This document shows positions 34,053-42,726 of a stretch of 64,000 nt of DNA, one piece after another. Under the pieces are notes generated by a model, which was given only the letters and a program-made list of their open reading frames with translations, was not told the DNA's origin and made no database searches. Position 1 is the first letter of the stretch; every line of letters begins with the position of its first letter. A program made the translations under genes and the position numbers. The DNA comes from Bradyrhizobium macuxiense (lineage in GTDB: Bacteria > Pseudomonadota > Alphaproteobacteria > Rhizobiales > Xanthobacteraceae), in assembly GCF_007993935.1 (NCBI RefSeq), contig NZ_VITY01000016.1:1-64000 (forward strand), read 5' to 3'.

Positions 34053-35083
34053 CCAAGACGCCGTCTGACACTCATTCGAAACCTCCTATCCCGCACAGCA
34101 GGCTAAATTTGCCTTGGTCCGCGTTCGTGACCTCGAAGCGAGCAATTCTGGCCGCTCTTCTGCTTTGCTCATCGGCGCTCGGTGGGTGTGCGACCTACAT
34201 TCCGCCGCAGATCAGTTATGATGCCGAAGTCCCTTCGTTGCCGGCGCCTCCAGCGCCTCTCGATGACACATCGCGACCGCTTCACGTTCCACCGCTCTGG
34301 AAGCCGGCTCTCGGCGGCAAGTCGGGAGGAAAAGAAGAGCCCGAACCTGTGAGCCGGGTTGAGACGGCAAACAGCGCGGCCCGGGTCGAACCGCGCAAGC
34401 GGGGGTATTTCAATGCAGCGCAAATCTACGCTTACAGTCCCGGGGCGCTTTATCAGATTTACGCCGCACCGGGGCAGATCACGGATATTGCGCTCGAGGA
34501 AGGAGAGCAGTTGACGGGATCCGGACCGATCGCGGCCGGCGACACCGTCCGCTGGGTCGTGGGCGATACTGAGAGCGGGAGTGGCGACACGCGACGGGTC
34601 CATATCCTGGTCAAGCCGACCCGCGCATCGATCGAAACTAATCTTGTCATCAATACCGACCGCCGCACCTACCTGATAGAGCTTCGCTCCCGCGAACGAC
34701 CATACATGCCATCCGTCGCTTGGTACTATCCAGAAACCGTGCGCGAACGATCGCGTTCAGTTGCCCTAAGACCCGTTCTTCCGGATCAGGCGCACCGCAT
34801 CGCCCGCTACGCGATTGAAGGGGACAGCCCGCCCTGGCGACCGGTCGCTGCATATGACGATGGCCGCAAGGTCTATGTCGAATTCCCGCAGGGGATCGTG
34901 CAAGGCGAGATGCCGCCGCTCTTCGTCATTGGGCCTGATGGCAAGGCTGAGCTCGTCAATTATCGCGTCCACGGCAACGTATTGATTGTCGACCGGCTGT
35001 TTGCAGCGGCCGAACTCCGGCTAGGCGGCGAGCATCCGCAGAAGGTCAGGATTGTCAGGACTGACGGGAGGCCGTCGTCATGA
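34049..35083 (+). CDS. trbG: TrbG, VirB9-like outer-membrane channel protein
   Basis: 344 aa from GTG 34049, which overlaps the trbF stop. The lipobox is ALLLCSSALGGC. The VirB9/CagX domain runs from about residue 110, with YAYSPGALYQIYAAPGQITD, then VHILVKPTRASIETNLVINT and VYVEFPQGIVQGEMPPLFVI. With TrbI it builds the outer-membrane core. No TrbH lipoprotein gene lies next to it, unlike in Ti-type clusters. Confidence 0.93.
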   Translation: MTKTPSDTHSKPPIPHSRLNLPWSAFVTSKRAILAALLLCSSALGGCATYIPPQISYDAEVPSLPAPPAPLDDTSRPLHVPPLWKPALGGKSGGKEEPEPVSRVETANSAARVEPRKRGYFNAAQIYAYSPGALYQIYAAPGQITDIALEEGEQLTGSGPIAAGDTVRWVVGDTESGSGDTRRVHILVKPTRASIETNLVINTDRRTYLIELRSRERPYMPSVAWYYPETVRERSRSVALRPVLPDQAHRIARYAIEGDSPPWRPVAAYDDGRKVYVEFPQGIVQGEMPPLFVIGPDGKAELVNYRVHGNVLIVDRLFAAAELRLGGEHPQKVRIVRTDGRPSS

Positions 35084-36291
35084 ATACCTCGAGTGGAAAC
35101 GAACACGAACAAGCCATTCCGCCGCAGACACAAGACGAGCAATCCAGAAGCTTTCGGTTGAGAGCAGAGCATCCGCGTGTGACGCGGTTGTCGCGGAAAG
35201 TCCTGGCGGGAGGGAGTGCTGTTGCATTGCTCGTTATCGGCGGAGCCGTCTTGTGGTCGCTGCAGAATAGTCGTCCTCGAAACCAAGCGGCCGATGAGCT
35301 CTACAGCACCGACCATCACAACGTTGCCGAAGGCATTACCACGCTGCCGAAGGACTACACCGGCGTTCCACGTCAACCGATACCGCAGCTTGGTCCGCCG
35401 CTTCCTGGGGACCTCGGTCGACCGATCCTCGCGGCTCAGGGCCAGTCGCCGACGATGGGCGGTGATCCGGACCAACAGCGCCGGGACCAGGAGACCGAAG
35501 CAGCCCGTATCAGCCATTTGTTCGCTTCGAGCAGCGGGAGAGAAATGCGGCCGACCTCATCTACCGCTCCGGGAAGCGACCGTGTCCCGCCGCCGAGCTC
35601 AACGAGCACCAGCGGCGACGGATCTGCGCAGAACGGTCAAGATACGAAACTCGCCTTCGTGAACGCATCCGTAGATCGTCGCACAGTGAGTCCTGACCGC
35701 ATCACTAAGCCAGCTTCGCCGTATCTCTTGCAGGCTGGCACTGTGATTCCGGGTGCCCTGATCACAGGAATCAGATCTGACCTTCCAGGTCAGGTCACGG
35801 CGCAGGTGACGGAGAATCTCTACGATACTCCCACCGGACGGTTCTTGCTTGTGCCCCAGGGGGCCCGTTTGATCGGTATCTATGACAGCCAGGTCGCTTT
35901 CGGCCAGTCCCGGGTACTGCTGGTTTGGACCCGTCTGATCATGCCCAACGGTCGCTCGATCGTACTTGAGCGACAGCCTGGTGCGGACAACGCAGGTTAT
36001 GCAGGTCTAGAAGACCAAGTCGACAATCATTGGGGCGAGTTGTTTAAGGCAGCCGCCCTATCGACTTTACTTGCTGTCGGAACAGAGCTTGGCTCCGGCT
36101 CCGACACGAACAGCAACGACAGCGCAATCATCCAGGCGTTGCGGCACGGTGCAGGGGATTCGTTGAACCAAACTGGCCAGCAAGTAGTTCGGCGCAGTCT
36201 CAACATCCAGCCGACATTGACCATCCGTCCAGGTTTTCCGGTTCGGGTGATTGTCAACCGCGATCTTCAGCTCGAACCATACAAAGGATGA
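35080..36291 (+). CDS. trbI: TrbI, VirB10-like channel protein
   Basis: 403 aa. A cytoplasmic N-terminus, one membrane helix (LAGGSAVALLVIGGAVLWSL) and a Pro/Ser-rich linker precede the VirB10 domain. That domain has YLLQAGTVIPGALITGIRSD, then GQVTAQVTENLYDTPTGRFL and NIQPTLTIRPGFPVRVIVNR. It spans both membranes and senses energy from the ATPases. The start overlaps the trbG stop by 4 bp. Confidence 0.93.
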   Translation: MNTSSGNEHEQAIPPQTQDEQSRSFRLRAEHPRVTRLSRKVLAGGSAVALLVIGGAVLWSLQNSRPRNQAADELYSTDHHNVAEGITTLPKDYTGVPRQPIPQLGPPLPGDLGRPILAAQGQSPTMGGDPDQQRRDQETEAARISHLFASSSGREMRPTSSTAPGSDRVPPPSSTSTSGDGSAQNGQDTKLAFVNASVDRRTVSPDRITKPASPYLLQAGTVIPGALITGIRSDLPGQVTAQVTENLYDTPTGRFLLVPQGARLIGIYDSQVAFGQSRVLLVWTRLIMPNGRSIVLERQPGADNAGYAGLEDQVDNHWGELFKAAALSTLLAVGTELGSGSDTNSNDSAIIQALRHGAGDSLNQTGQQVVRRSLNIQPTLTIRPGFPVRVIVNRDLQLEPYKG

Positions 36292-36295
36292 TGCC

Positions 36296-36535
36296 GTGCC
36301 AAAGCTTAGAATCTCGGAAATTCCAAGTGACAGGCCAGTCAGAGTAACTGCCGAACTGCCCGCAGCGGTTCATCGCGATCTTCTCGCGTACGCGGAAGCG
36401 CTAGCGCGTGAGACCGGTCAGGCGATTGATCCACTTAAACTGATTGCGCCGATGCTCGGGCGTTTTATGGCCACTGATCGTGGCTTCACGAAACTGAGGC
36501 GTCTATCTCAGGCACGCGATACGAGCCTCGGATAG
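36296..36535 (+). CDS. DUF2274 family protein (end of trb operon)
   Basis: 79 aa from GTG 36296, 4 bp after trbI. PKLRISEIPSDRPVRVTAEL, then HRDLLAYAEALARETGQ and PLKLIAPMLGRFMATDRGF is DUF2274, a small helical protein constantly found after trbI in alphaproteobacterial elements. Function unknown. It marks the last gene of the transfer module in this window. Confidence 0.9.
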   Translation: MPKLRISEIPSDRPVRVTAELPAAVHRDLLAYAEALARETGQAIDPLKLIAPMLGRFMATDRGFTKLRRLSQARDTSLG

Positions 36536-36711
36536 CGTTCGGTCAGCAAGTCAATAAAATTGAGCACGTCGGGTTCTTCGCTCTCTGCTCCACAGTGAGC
36601 GAAATAATCGATGCCATGATCGTGGCCAGCCAGGATGTTGCCGAGGTTGAGAAGACAGCGCGCCGAACGTCCTTCGCCGAACATGAAAACCATGCAGTCT
36701 CCACTCCGCAT
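36508..36711 (-). CDS. Small hypothetical protein, convergent with DUF2274
   Basis: 67 aa from ATG 36711: GDCMVFMFGEGRSARCLLNL, then HGIDYFAHCGAESEEPDVLN and FIDLLTERYPRLV. Codon-position composition is good and the C-terminus has the helical look of a small regulator-type protein. It overlaps the 3' end of the DUF2274 gene by 28 bp on the other strand. No family recognised. Confidence 0.4.
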   Translation of the reverse strand: MRSGDCMVFMFGEGRSARCLLNLGNILAGHDHGIDYFAHCGAESEEPDVLNFIDLLTERYPRLVSRA

Positions 36712-37587
36712 GCGTCGCAATGTATCGCTTAGGGGGGCGAGAACGCTGGGCGCTCGATCGCGAGCACGGCAGGCACGATGTCGTTCTCGCCCGACCCGCC
36801 GAGAGCGCGGCAAGTTTGCATATTTCCTCCGCCAAGTCGCGTCTCCTAGAAGCTTACCGCCACGCGCGGATCTTGCGGTGATCCGACGAGGCATCAAAGA
36901 CATTTATGGGGGTATCAGTCGGACGAGAGTAATACGAATGAGTGCTTGTCGACTGCCGTGGACCTACTGATATTCGGTCGTGGCTCTCCGCACGGGGACC
37001 TCGGTTTCGCGCCGCGAGCGGAGCTCATTGGTATTGACGCCGACAATTTTGGTCGGCTCCGCCATCGCCGCACACCGCATTCCGCTTCTCGGCCTCCTAC
37101 GAACGATTAGCTCGCATTTTTGCGCGAGTCTCAATTGGTCCACGAAACCTTCAGAGAAGGCGTGTAGGAAGGGCTCGGTACGACCGATGTTGAGGGATCA
37201 AGGATGTACTTCGTTGCGTGTGTTTCGGTTACGGAAACCGACGTTTTGCTGGCTCATAGATTGGATTATCGCAAAGGACATCGAGAGGGAAATTTTCTGC
37301 TGCCTGTCTGTTCGCAAACCGCGCGGAATCCATGACCTCTGCTGAACGGCAGGTAATGGTTCGAGAGTGAACTCCTCGCCCAATCGAAAATAATTCCAGT
37401 GAGCGAAATTTATTTGCGATTAGCGGAGAGAGTGCCAACAACTGGCGCATGTGTAACGTTCTGCTCGCATTCTCAAACTGTGCTGCAGACGTGGACACGC
37501 GCATATATTGGCCCGGAGTTCACTCAACCAGATTCGATCCCGCCACGCACCGGCAGATTATAGTGTTGTGAGACTGAGGGCACTCAA
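36712..37587. other. Decayed intergenic DNA at the edge of the transfer module
   Basis: About 880 bp with lower GC and no supported gene. One plus-strand frame ending at 37110 reads PHGDLGFAPRAELIGIDADN and looks partly coding, without start or recognisable family; it may be a gene fossil. No tRNA-like structure or attachment site was recognised, so the ICE end cannot be fixed here. Confidence 0.35.
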
Positions 37588-37788
37588 ATGGTCGACTCCG
37601 AATTGGCTGCCATATTGCGTGCGGTTCTGGACGAGGTTTGTGAAGGTGTATCCCGTCACGAGATCGGCATCCGAACTCACGTCGCCTGTAAACTCCTCGA
37701 AGCAGCGACGCACGGAGAGACATCGGTCGATGTCCTCAGGCAAATTGGCCGAGCGGCGTTGACCGGGGCGCCCACGATGTGGCGGTAG
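37588..37788 (+). CDS. Small conserved-type hypothetical protein
   Basis: 66 aa: SELAAILRAVLDEVCEGVSR, then IRTHVACKLLEAATHGETSV and LRQIGRAALTGAPTMWR. The all-helical layout and the ending GAPTMWR resemble small unnamed proteins common in rhizobial genomes; this is from memory of the type, not a search. ATG 37588 follows a GGGCAC stretch. No link to neighbours is evident. Confidence 0.6.
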   Translation: MVDSELAAILRAVLDEVCEGVSRHEIGIRTHVACKLLEAATHGETSVDVLRQIGRAALTGAPTMWR

Positions 37789-38075
37789 CCGATTGTCTTG
37801 GTCGGCTCCGTCCAGACTTCCGCGAAGTGGGGCACAATTCCACGGGCGGGCGACAAGGTACTGTTTGTACATTCCGTACAGAGCTTGCGCTTCAACTCGG
37901 ATCTTAAACTTGGCCGGCTGGGCGCTTTCCTCGCCGAATAGAAGGGCGTTTGGGAGATATTGCTATCGGCAGGACTATAGCGCGGTGAACGGATTTTACC
38001 TCCAACGTGCCGATTGGTGTGTGCCGCGGCAGATCTGCAACGTTATGTCGACCTCCGTGACCAGCGGTTGTTCTA

Positions 38076-38106
38076 TTGTCTTTTCTTCTCGGACTAGTAG
38101 TATAAG
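38076..38106 (+). promoter_or_regulatory. Possible sigma-70-type promoter pointing into the inverted-repeat cassette
   Basis: TTGTCT (38076-38081), 16 bp, TAGTAT (38098-38103) or, 19 bp on, TATAAG (38101-38106). Transcription from here would cross the left inverted repeat and read the methyltransferase gene. The corresponding right flank, read leftwards, has only weaker matches. Alphaproteobacterial promoters are loose, so this is tentative. Confidence 0.3.
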
Positions 38107-38126
38107 TGCTTTCGGCTATCCAACAG

Positions 38127-38146
38127 CACATAACTCGGAATTATTG
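38127..38146 (+). repeat. Left inverted repeat of the convergent-gene cassette
   Basis: CACATAACTCGGAATTATTG. An exact reverse complement stands at 39838-39857. Homology continues outwards in weaker form (GCTATCCAACAG against GCCATCCGAGAG, one-base offset). The repeat ends 11 bp before the GTG of the methyltransferase gene. Confidence 0.9.
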
Positions 38147-38157
38147 ACGCTACACCG

Positions 38158-38877
38158 GTGACTGCAGGATTCAGACGCGACGAATTACGGAACCGCTATA
38201 ATGTCGATGCTATCGAAGAGGATCCGTGGCACACTTACACTGGGATGAAGACGGCTAATCTTCTAGCCAGCCTTCTTCCCAGCATTGGTTCGTCGGGCGC
38301 CCGCGTCCTAAACGCCGGGGCCGGAGTGTACGCCATTCCGGTCGCCTCAGAAGATCAGTTCTTTGTGGACCTCTTTGCCGCTCCCTTGAAGGGACGCAAA
38401 AACGCCGTCTGCGCCACAGTCGAACAGCTACCCTTTAGGGGGGCAGCTTTTGAGTGCGTTGTATGTGTCGGAGAGGTTTTGTCTTATTGCGATCCAGCGG
38501 CCGCTCTTCGTGAATTCGCTCGTATCCTCTCTCCAAGGGGGCATCTGGTACTCGATTTTGGAAGCACGCGCAGCATCGCTCATTGGCGCACCGAGCTCTT
38601 TGGCCGAGCTGCCGATATTATAACGGATCAATACAATGGTTCGTCTGAGAAAGTGTGGCGTTATAGTCCACTCTACATTCGAGATCTTCTTAGAAAGAAT
38701 GGCCTTGATGTTCGCCAGACCCACGGGATCCACACATGGTCGACGCTCGCAAAGCGTCTCGGAGCGAGCGAGGCACGAGCGTTGAAGCTGCAAAGGTGGC
38801 TTGAAATTGTGAAACTTCCATCGGGCTGGGCCGACATACTCACGATCGTTGCCGTGAAAGAGACATCCGGGAGATAA
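38158..38877 (+). CDS. Class I SAM-dependent methyltransferase
   Basis: 239 aa from GTG 38158. ARVLNAGAGVYAIPVASED is motif I (E/D-x-G-x-G-like), FECVVCVGEVLSYCDPAAAL gives motifs III-IV, and REFARILSPRGHLVLDFGST is the post-core strand. This is a Methyltransf_11 layout of small-molecule enzymes; the substrate is unknown. There is no clear ribosome-binding site because the inverted repeat occupies that place. Its 3' end overlaps the convergent GNAT-like gene by 38 bp, and each gene begins next to one copy of the repeat. Confidence 0.75.
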   Translation: MTAGFRRDELRNRYNVDAIEEDPWHTYTGMKTANLLASLLPSIGSSGARVLNAGAGVYAIPVASEDQFFVDLFAAPLKGRKNAVCATVEQLPFRGAAFECVVCVGEVLSYCDPAAALREFARILSPRGHLVLDFGSTRSIAHWRTELFGRAADIITDQYNGSSEKVWRYSPLYIRDLLRKNGLDVRQTHGIHTWSTLAKRLGASEARALKLQRWLEIVKLPSGWADILTIVAVKETSGR

Positions 38878-39832
38878 TGACCAGGAGAAGGCGCCTGGAT
38901 GTATCTGTATCTTCTCCAAGGCAATAGACCGCAGCTACCGCGAGCACAAAAGGGACGAGCATCCAGCTGCTGCCCAGTAGCGACTGAGCTCCGAGCATAA
39001 CAAGGATAACGATCAGGACCCTGGGCATCTTTGGTCCGAATATCTTTCCCAGCAAAGCAGTGATTTGCGGCTGACGTTTGGCAATGCGAGTCAGCAGCGA
39101 ACGCCTGTCGTCCCCCTGCGTACCGAAGGTGTCATCACCGCCGATTTTAGAGACCTCAGAGGAGTACAACGCATTGATTAGCAGCTCCCGCTCGCGGAAT
39201 CTCTCCGTATCCAAGAATGGGCGATCCCAACGTAGATAGTGCTTGAAGTAGATGCATCTAAGAATGGTTCTGAGTTCGAAAGAAGACAAATCCTTTCGCC
39301 CGCTAGGTAGCGAGACCATCAAGTCTGCGGGGTAGCTGATCGCGCCATCGTAGCTTTGAAGGACCGGATATCTATAGGAGAAATCGACGCATCTAAAGCC
39401 TAGCCGTTTGAAGTACGAAATCAGCTTCTTGTCGGCGACCCACTCGTCTGAGGCAATTCGCTTTCTGGCGACCTCAAACACAATGCTGAACTCCGGGCGG
39501 TAGTTCTGGGCCAAGTGATCCCTGATGCTTTCGACCGCCTCACTCGGCAGCAGACCTGAACGGCTCTGGTCTCTCAAGCAGAGATACTCGAAGAAGAAGA
39601 TGTGCTCTTCCCGGAAGTAGCTGTACTGCAAGTATCCGATCACGTCGCCTTCGTTTTGAATCGCAAAGCAACGAAACTCGTCCGCCAGCGCCTCTCTGCT
39701 ATGGTCGATCCAATAAAGTATCTGGCGCTCTGGATTTTGCGCTTCGGCCAATATGCTTTCTCGGTAAATGCTGAGAGCTGCATTAAGCCGACGGACACCT
39801 CGGTCCGTTCTGTCGATCGCCTTGAGCTCCAT
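38840..39832 (-). CDS. GNAT-like acyltransferase with C-terminal membrane helices
   Basis: 330 aa from ATG 39832. Residues about 1-150 look like a GNAT fold (DEFRCFAIQNEGDVIGYLQY, then FFFEYLCLRDQSRSGLLPSE, YFKRLGFRCVDFSYRYPVL). The last 60 residues hold two membrane helices (MPRVLIVILVMLGAQSLLGS; WMLVPFVLAVAAVYCLG). The fold call is moderate because acetyl-CoA motif A is weak. It is convergent with and overlaps the methyltransferase gene. The exact 20-bp inverted repeat ends 5 bp before its start. Codon use and GC are lower than in the ICE genes. Confidence 0.6.
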   Translation of the reverse strand: MELKAIDRTDRGVRRLNAALSIYRESILAEAQNPERQILYWIDHSREALADEFRCFAIQNEGDVIGYLQYSYFREEHIFFFEYLCLRDQSRSGLLPSEAVESIRDHLAQNYRPEFSIVFEVARKRIASDEWVADKKLISYFKRLGFRCVDFSYRYPVLQSYDGAISYPADLMVSLPSGRKDLSSFELRTILRCIYFKHYLRWDRPFLDTERFRERELLINALYSSEVSKIGGDDTFGTQGDDRRSLLTRIAKRQPQITALLGKIFGPKMPRVLIVILVMLGAQSLLGSSWMLVPFVLAVAAVYCLGEDTDTSRRLLLVIISRMSLSRQRS

Positions 39833-39837
39833 AGGAA

Positions 39838-39857
39838 CAATAATTCCGAGTTATGTG
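39838..39857 (-). repeat. Right inverted repeat of the convergent-gene cassette
   Basis: Exact reverse complement of 38127-38146. It lies 5 bp upstream of the GNAT-like gene and 112 bp before the start of the tyrosine recombinase gene. The 1.69-kb segment between the two copies contains nothing but the two convergent genes. Confidence 0.9.
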
Positions 39858-39969
39858 ACTCTCGGATGGCAGTTGTGATCGCGTTTACCATGAACCAATC
39901 TCAACCCATCACAATGTGGGTCGTCTTGCGGTAGAGACGGCCTTCACTACGTGAATGGAGTTATGTCCG

Positions 39970-40875
39970 ATGCTGATCAGCACGGCAGTTGCCGAATTCT
40001 TGCGGTATTGCGCGATCGACCGGCAGTTGTCGGTGCACAGCATTGAAGCCTATGCTACGGATCTGAACGATTTTCATCGATTTGTGGGTGTCGGTCGTTC
40101 GGTGGAATCGGTAAGCAGCGCGGATCTAGGAGCGTTTCTTTCCGATCTGCTGGAACGTCGGTGTCTTTCGATTTCGACTGCGCGTCGACGCTTTGCTTGC
40201 CTGCGAACTTTCTTTCGACGGATGGTTTCGCAGGCCGCGGCAAATCCCTTTGATGGCTGGCGTCTCGAACTTCCACGACGAAAGCGATTGCCCCGCTGTC
40301 TCTCGCGGTTGGAAGTTCGGGGGCTGCTATCAAATTTGGCAAGCTCACGCAGGGGGCGCTCCTCGTCGTCAGCGTCGGTGCTAACCGCGGTTCGGCTAAT
40401 GATCGCAACCGGTATAAGAGTGGGTGAACTCTGTAAGATACTCATTTCCGATGTCACCCCGGAGGGGACAAGCGTCAGGATTCGTGGAAAAGGATCAAGG
40501 GATCGGCACGTGTATGTGAGTGACGCTGCGCTTCGCCATGAACTGTTGCAACTTCTCAAGAGCCAGACGAAGCAGCCGACCCGCGACGGGCACCTCTTTG
40601 TGAATAGGCTTAGGCGACCGATGCGACCTCAATCGGTGCGAGTTGCGCTCCGCCGGCACTACGAAGTCTCTAGCAGCCGACGACGCGTTACGCCGCACAT
40701 GCTGCGTCATACGGCTGCGACTCTATTGATCGAGCGCGGCGTCGACATTCGTTTCGTTCAAAAGCTGCTTGGGCATTCAAGTATCTCAACAACTGAGATT
40801 TATACCCACGTATCGGATGAAGCGCTCAGAACTAGTCTGGAGAGGGCGGACGTCCTGGCTAACCTGGCAGCCTGA
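39970..40875 (+). CDS. Tyrosine recombinase (XerC/D-like), intact
   Basis: 301 aa from ATG 39970 (GGAG 9 bp upstream; ATG 39955 has no ribosome-binding site). N-terminal core-binding domain about 1-95. All catalytic residues are visible: Arg in IATGIRVGELC, Lys in RIRGKGSRDRHV, HMLRH (His-x-x-Arg) in TPHMLRHTAATLLIERG, His in LLGHSSISTTEIY and Tyr in that same block. Size and motifs fit small simple recombinases such as XerC/D or DNA invertases of the tyrosine class, not large phage integrases. It sits just outside the right inverted repeat, which makes that cassette its likely target; this is inferred. Confidence 0.88.
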   Translation: MLISTAVAEFLRYCAIDRQLSVHSIEAYATDLNDFHRFVGVGRSVESVSSADLGAFLSDLLERRCLSISTARRRFACLRTFFRRMVSQAAANPFDGWRLELPRRKRLPRCLSRLEVRGLLSNLASSRRGRSSSSASVLTAVRLMIATGIRVGELCKILISDVTPEGTSVRIRGKGSRDRHVYVSDAALRHELLQLLKSQTKQPTRDGHLFVNRLRRPMRPQSVRVALRRHYEVSSSRRRVTPHMLRHTAATLLIERGVDIRFVQKLLGHSSISTTEIYTHVSDEALRTSLERADVLANLAA

Positions 40876-41078
40876 TCTCATCGAAAGTGGACGGTTAGGG
40901 TCGAACGAGCAGACTTATGAAGGGCAACGTCTCAGGCAAAGGCGAATGAGCCGTGTCGGTGCGGTCGTGCCGAACGTTTCCCAACATTCGCGCTGTAAGG
41001 TCCTCCTGGGTCATTCAGACGGAGCTTGATCGGATTGGCTGTTCGCCGATCTCCGAACGGAACGCCGGGCGGTCCGGG

Positions 41079-41094
41079 TGTTATGGCAACTACA
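41079..41094 (+). promoter_or_regulatory. NifA-type upstream activator sequence candidate (TGT-N10-ACA)
   Basis: TGT-TATGGCAACT-ACA matches the NifA site consensus. Such a motif is expected by chance several times in 64 kb, so it gains weight only from the -24/-12-like site 310 bp downstream and the oxidative-stress-type gene behind it. Confidence 0.3.
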
Positions 41095-41403
41095 CCATGG
41101 CGGCCGGTCGGTCCGTCAAGTCTCGGCCTCACTCGCGTACCGGTGTGGCTTTAGATCACAACTATCAACGTTTGCCGGCGCTCGCAACGTCGCGCCGATA
41201 GTCGGAAAAAGTGACCAACTTTTACAAACGTCGCTAACCGCGATCTCCGGATTAATAAGGCATTGCGTCGCTGCTGCGAGATAGACGCGGCAGCAAGCCC
41301 GGCGTTTGTACGAAAGCTCACGCCTCCGAGTTGTGAAGCTTCCAAACGTTGTCGCATGCCGACACCCGAGAAAGACACGCTGCAGCGATGCTCCTCTGCG
41401 GCT

Positions 41404-41419
41404 TGGCTCAATTCCTGCA
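41404..41419 (+). promoter_or_regulatory. Sigma-54 (-24/-12) promoter candidate for the peroxidase gene
   Basis: TGGCTC-AATTC-CTGCA matches TGGCAC-N5-TTGCA with one mismatch in each element and the invariant GG-N10-GC spacing. It lies 270 bp before ATG 41689. Spacing to the NifA-like site is longer than usual. Confidence 0.35.
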
Positions 41420-41688
41420 ATGGCTGCAGGAAAAGATGTGGTGGGTGCGTGTTTCAGGAAGGATGTTCAGTAGCTTGGCTTACCTCCGACAGCCCGCTGA
41501 TCCTCTCACGGGCAGAGCCGGCTCCGATCTCGCAGCTCACGCCAACGGTCGCGAGAAGTCTGAGATCAGGATGTGATGTGGGGGCGCCCTCGAGAGGTCC
41601 ATGGTCGATGATGGAGGTGCGGCCGCTGCCGCCTGACCTACCAATGAAGTTTGCGGAATTAATCCGGAGAGCTGGAGGCCTTTACATT

Positions 41689-42726
41689 ATGCGTAGACTA
41701 TCTGCCGCTACGGCTGTGCTGCTGGTCGCATCCCAAGCTATCGCACATGACGATGTGATGTTGGCTGCAGGACGAATTTTCAAGCCGATTCCCTCGGCTA
41801 CGCCAGCAGTTAACGACAATCCCGTCACTGACGAGAAAGTCAAGCTCGGCAAGATGCTGTTCTTTGATCCCCGCCTTTCGGCCAGCGGAATCATCAGCTG
41901 CAATACGTGTCATAATCTTGGCACCGGCGGCGTAGACGCTGGACCGACCTCGGTCGGTCACGGCTGGAAAAAGGGCGCGCGTCGCGCGCCGACCGTCTAT
42001 AATGCGGTTTTCAATGTTGCGCAGTTCTGGGACGGACGCGCGCCAGACCTCAAGGAGCAAGCCAAGGGACCGGTGCAGGCGACAGCGGAAATGAATGCAA
42101 CGCCGGATCACGTCATGAGTACGCTAAACTCCATGAACGTGTATGTCGCTATGTTCAAGACGGCCTTCCCGGATAGTACGCCGCCGGTCACCTTCGAAAA
42201 TGTCGCCAAGGCGATCGAGGCTTTTGAAGCGACTCTTACGACGCCGGCGGCGCCGTTCGATCAGTACCTCAACGGCGATGGCAGCGCTCTCAACGATCAG
42301 CAGAAGGCTGGATTGAAGCTGTTCATGGATAAGGGGTGCTCGTCCTGCCACAATGGGGTTAATATTGGTGGGCAGGGCTATTTTCCATTTGGTGTGATGG
42401 AGAAGCCAGATACCAAACTGCGCCCTACAGCCGATAAGGGGCGGTTCGCGGTTACCAGGGTCGCTAGCGACGAATACGTGTTCCGCGTTGCGCCCTTACG
42501 GAATGTCGCTTTGCGAGCCCCATATTTCCATTCGGGTCAGGTTTGGAGTCTCAAGCAGGCTGTGGGCGTTATGGGCGAGGTCCAGCTCGGTGAAAAGCTT
42601 AGCGACAAAGAGGAGAACGATATTGTTGCGTTTCTGAATTCGCTGACCGGGCAGCTACCTAAGATCGAGTATCCGATACTGCCAACGCGAACCAACGAGA
42701 CGCCACCACCCTCCTTAGGCAGATAG
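41689..42726 (+). CDS. Di-haem cytochrome c peroxidase
   Basis: 345 aa from ATG 41689 (CTGGAGG 8 bp upstream). A signal peptide ends AIAHD. Two CxxCH haem sites: CNTCH (about residue 71) and CSSCH (about 218). KKGARRAPTVYNAVFNVAQF, then WDGRAPDLKEQAKGP and RVAPLRNVALRAPYFHSGQV are family signatures. The enzyme reduces periplasmic hydrogen peroxide with electrons from c-type cytochromes. Length is normal. A putative sigma-54/NifA promoter lies upstream, which would tie it to low-oxygen symbiotic growth. Confidence 0.92.
   Translation: MRRLSAATAVLLVASQAIAHDDVMLAAGRIFKPIPSATPAVNDNPVTDEKVKLGKMLFFDPRLSASGIISCNTCHNLGTGGVDAGPTSVGHGWKKGARRAPTVYNAVFNVAQFWDGRAPDLKEQAKGPVQATAEMNATPDHVMSTLNSMNVYVAMFKTAFPDSTPPVTFENVAKAIEAFEATLTTPAAPFDQYLNGDGSALNDQQKAGLKLFMDKGCSSCHNGVNIGGQGYFPFGVMEKPDTKLRPTADKGRFAVTRVASDEYVFRVAPLRNVALRAPYFHSGQVWSLKQAVGVMGEVQLGEKLSDKEENDIVAFLNSLTGQLPKIEYPILPTRTNETPPPSLGR

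Larger units (their letters stand above)
40876..41688. other. Intergenic region before the cytochrome c peroxidase gene
   Basis: About 810 bp. The in-frame upstream extension of the peroxidase gene (41263-41688) has no signal or domain and is rejected as coding. The region carries a TGT-N10-ACA site and a -24/-12-like site, listed separately. Nothing else seen. Confidence 0.4.

Noticed and set aside
38127..39857. Reading the inverted repeats as terminal repeats of an insertion sequence
   Set aside because: The segment has no transposase and the flanks show no target-site duplication; the recombinase lies outside the repeats.
41263..41688. N-terminal extension of the cytochrome c peroxidase frame
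   Set aside because: 142 extra codons with no signal peptide or domain; a proper signal peptide and ribosome-binding site begin at ATG 41689.
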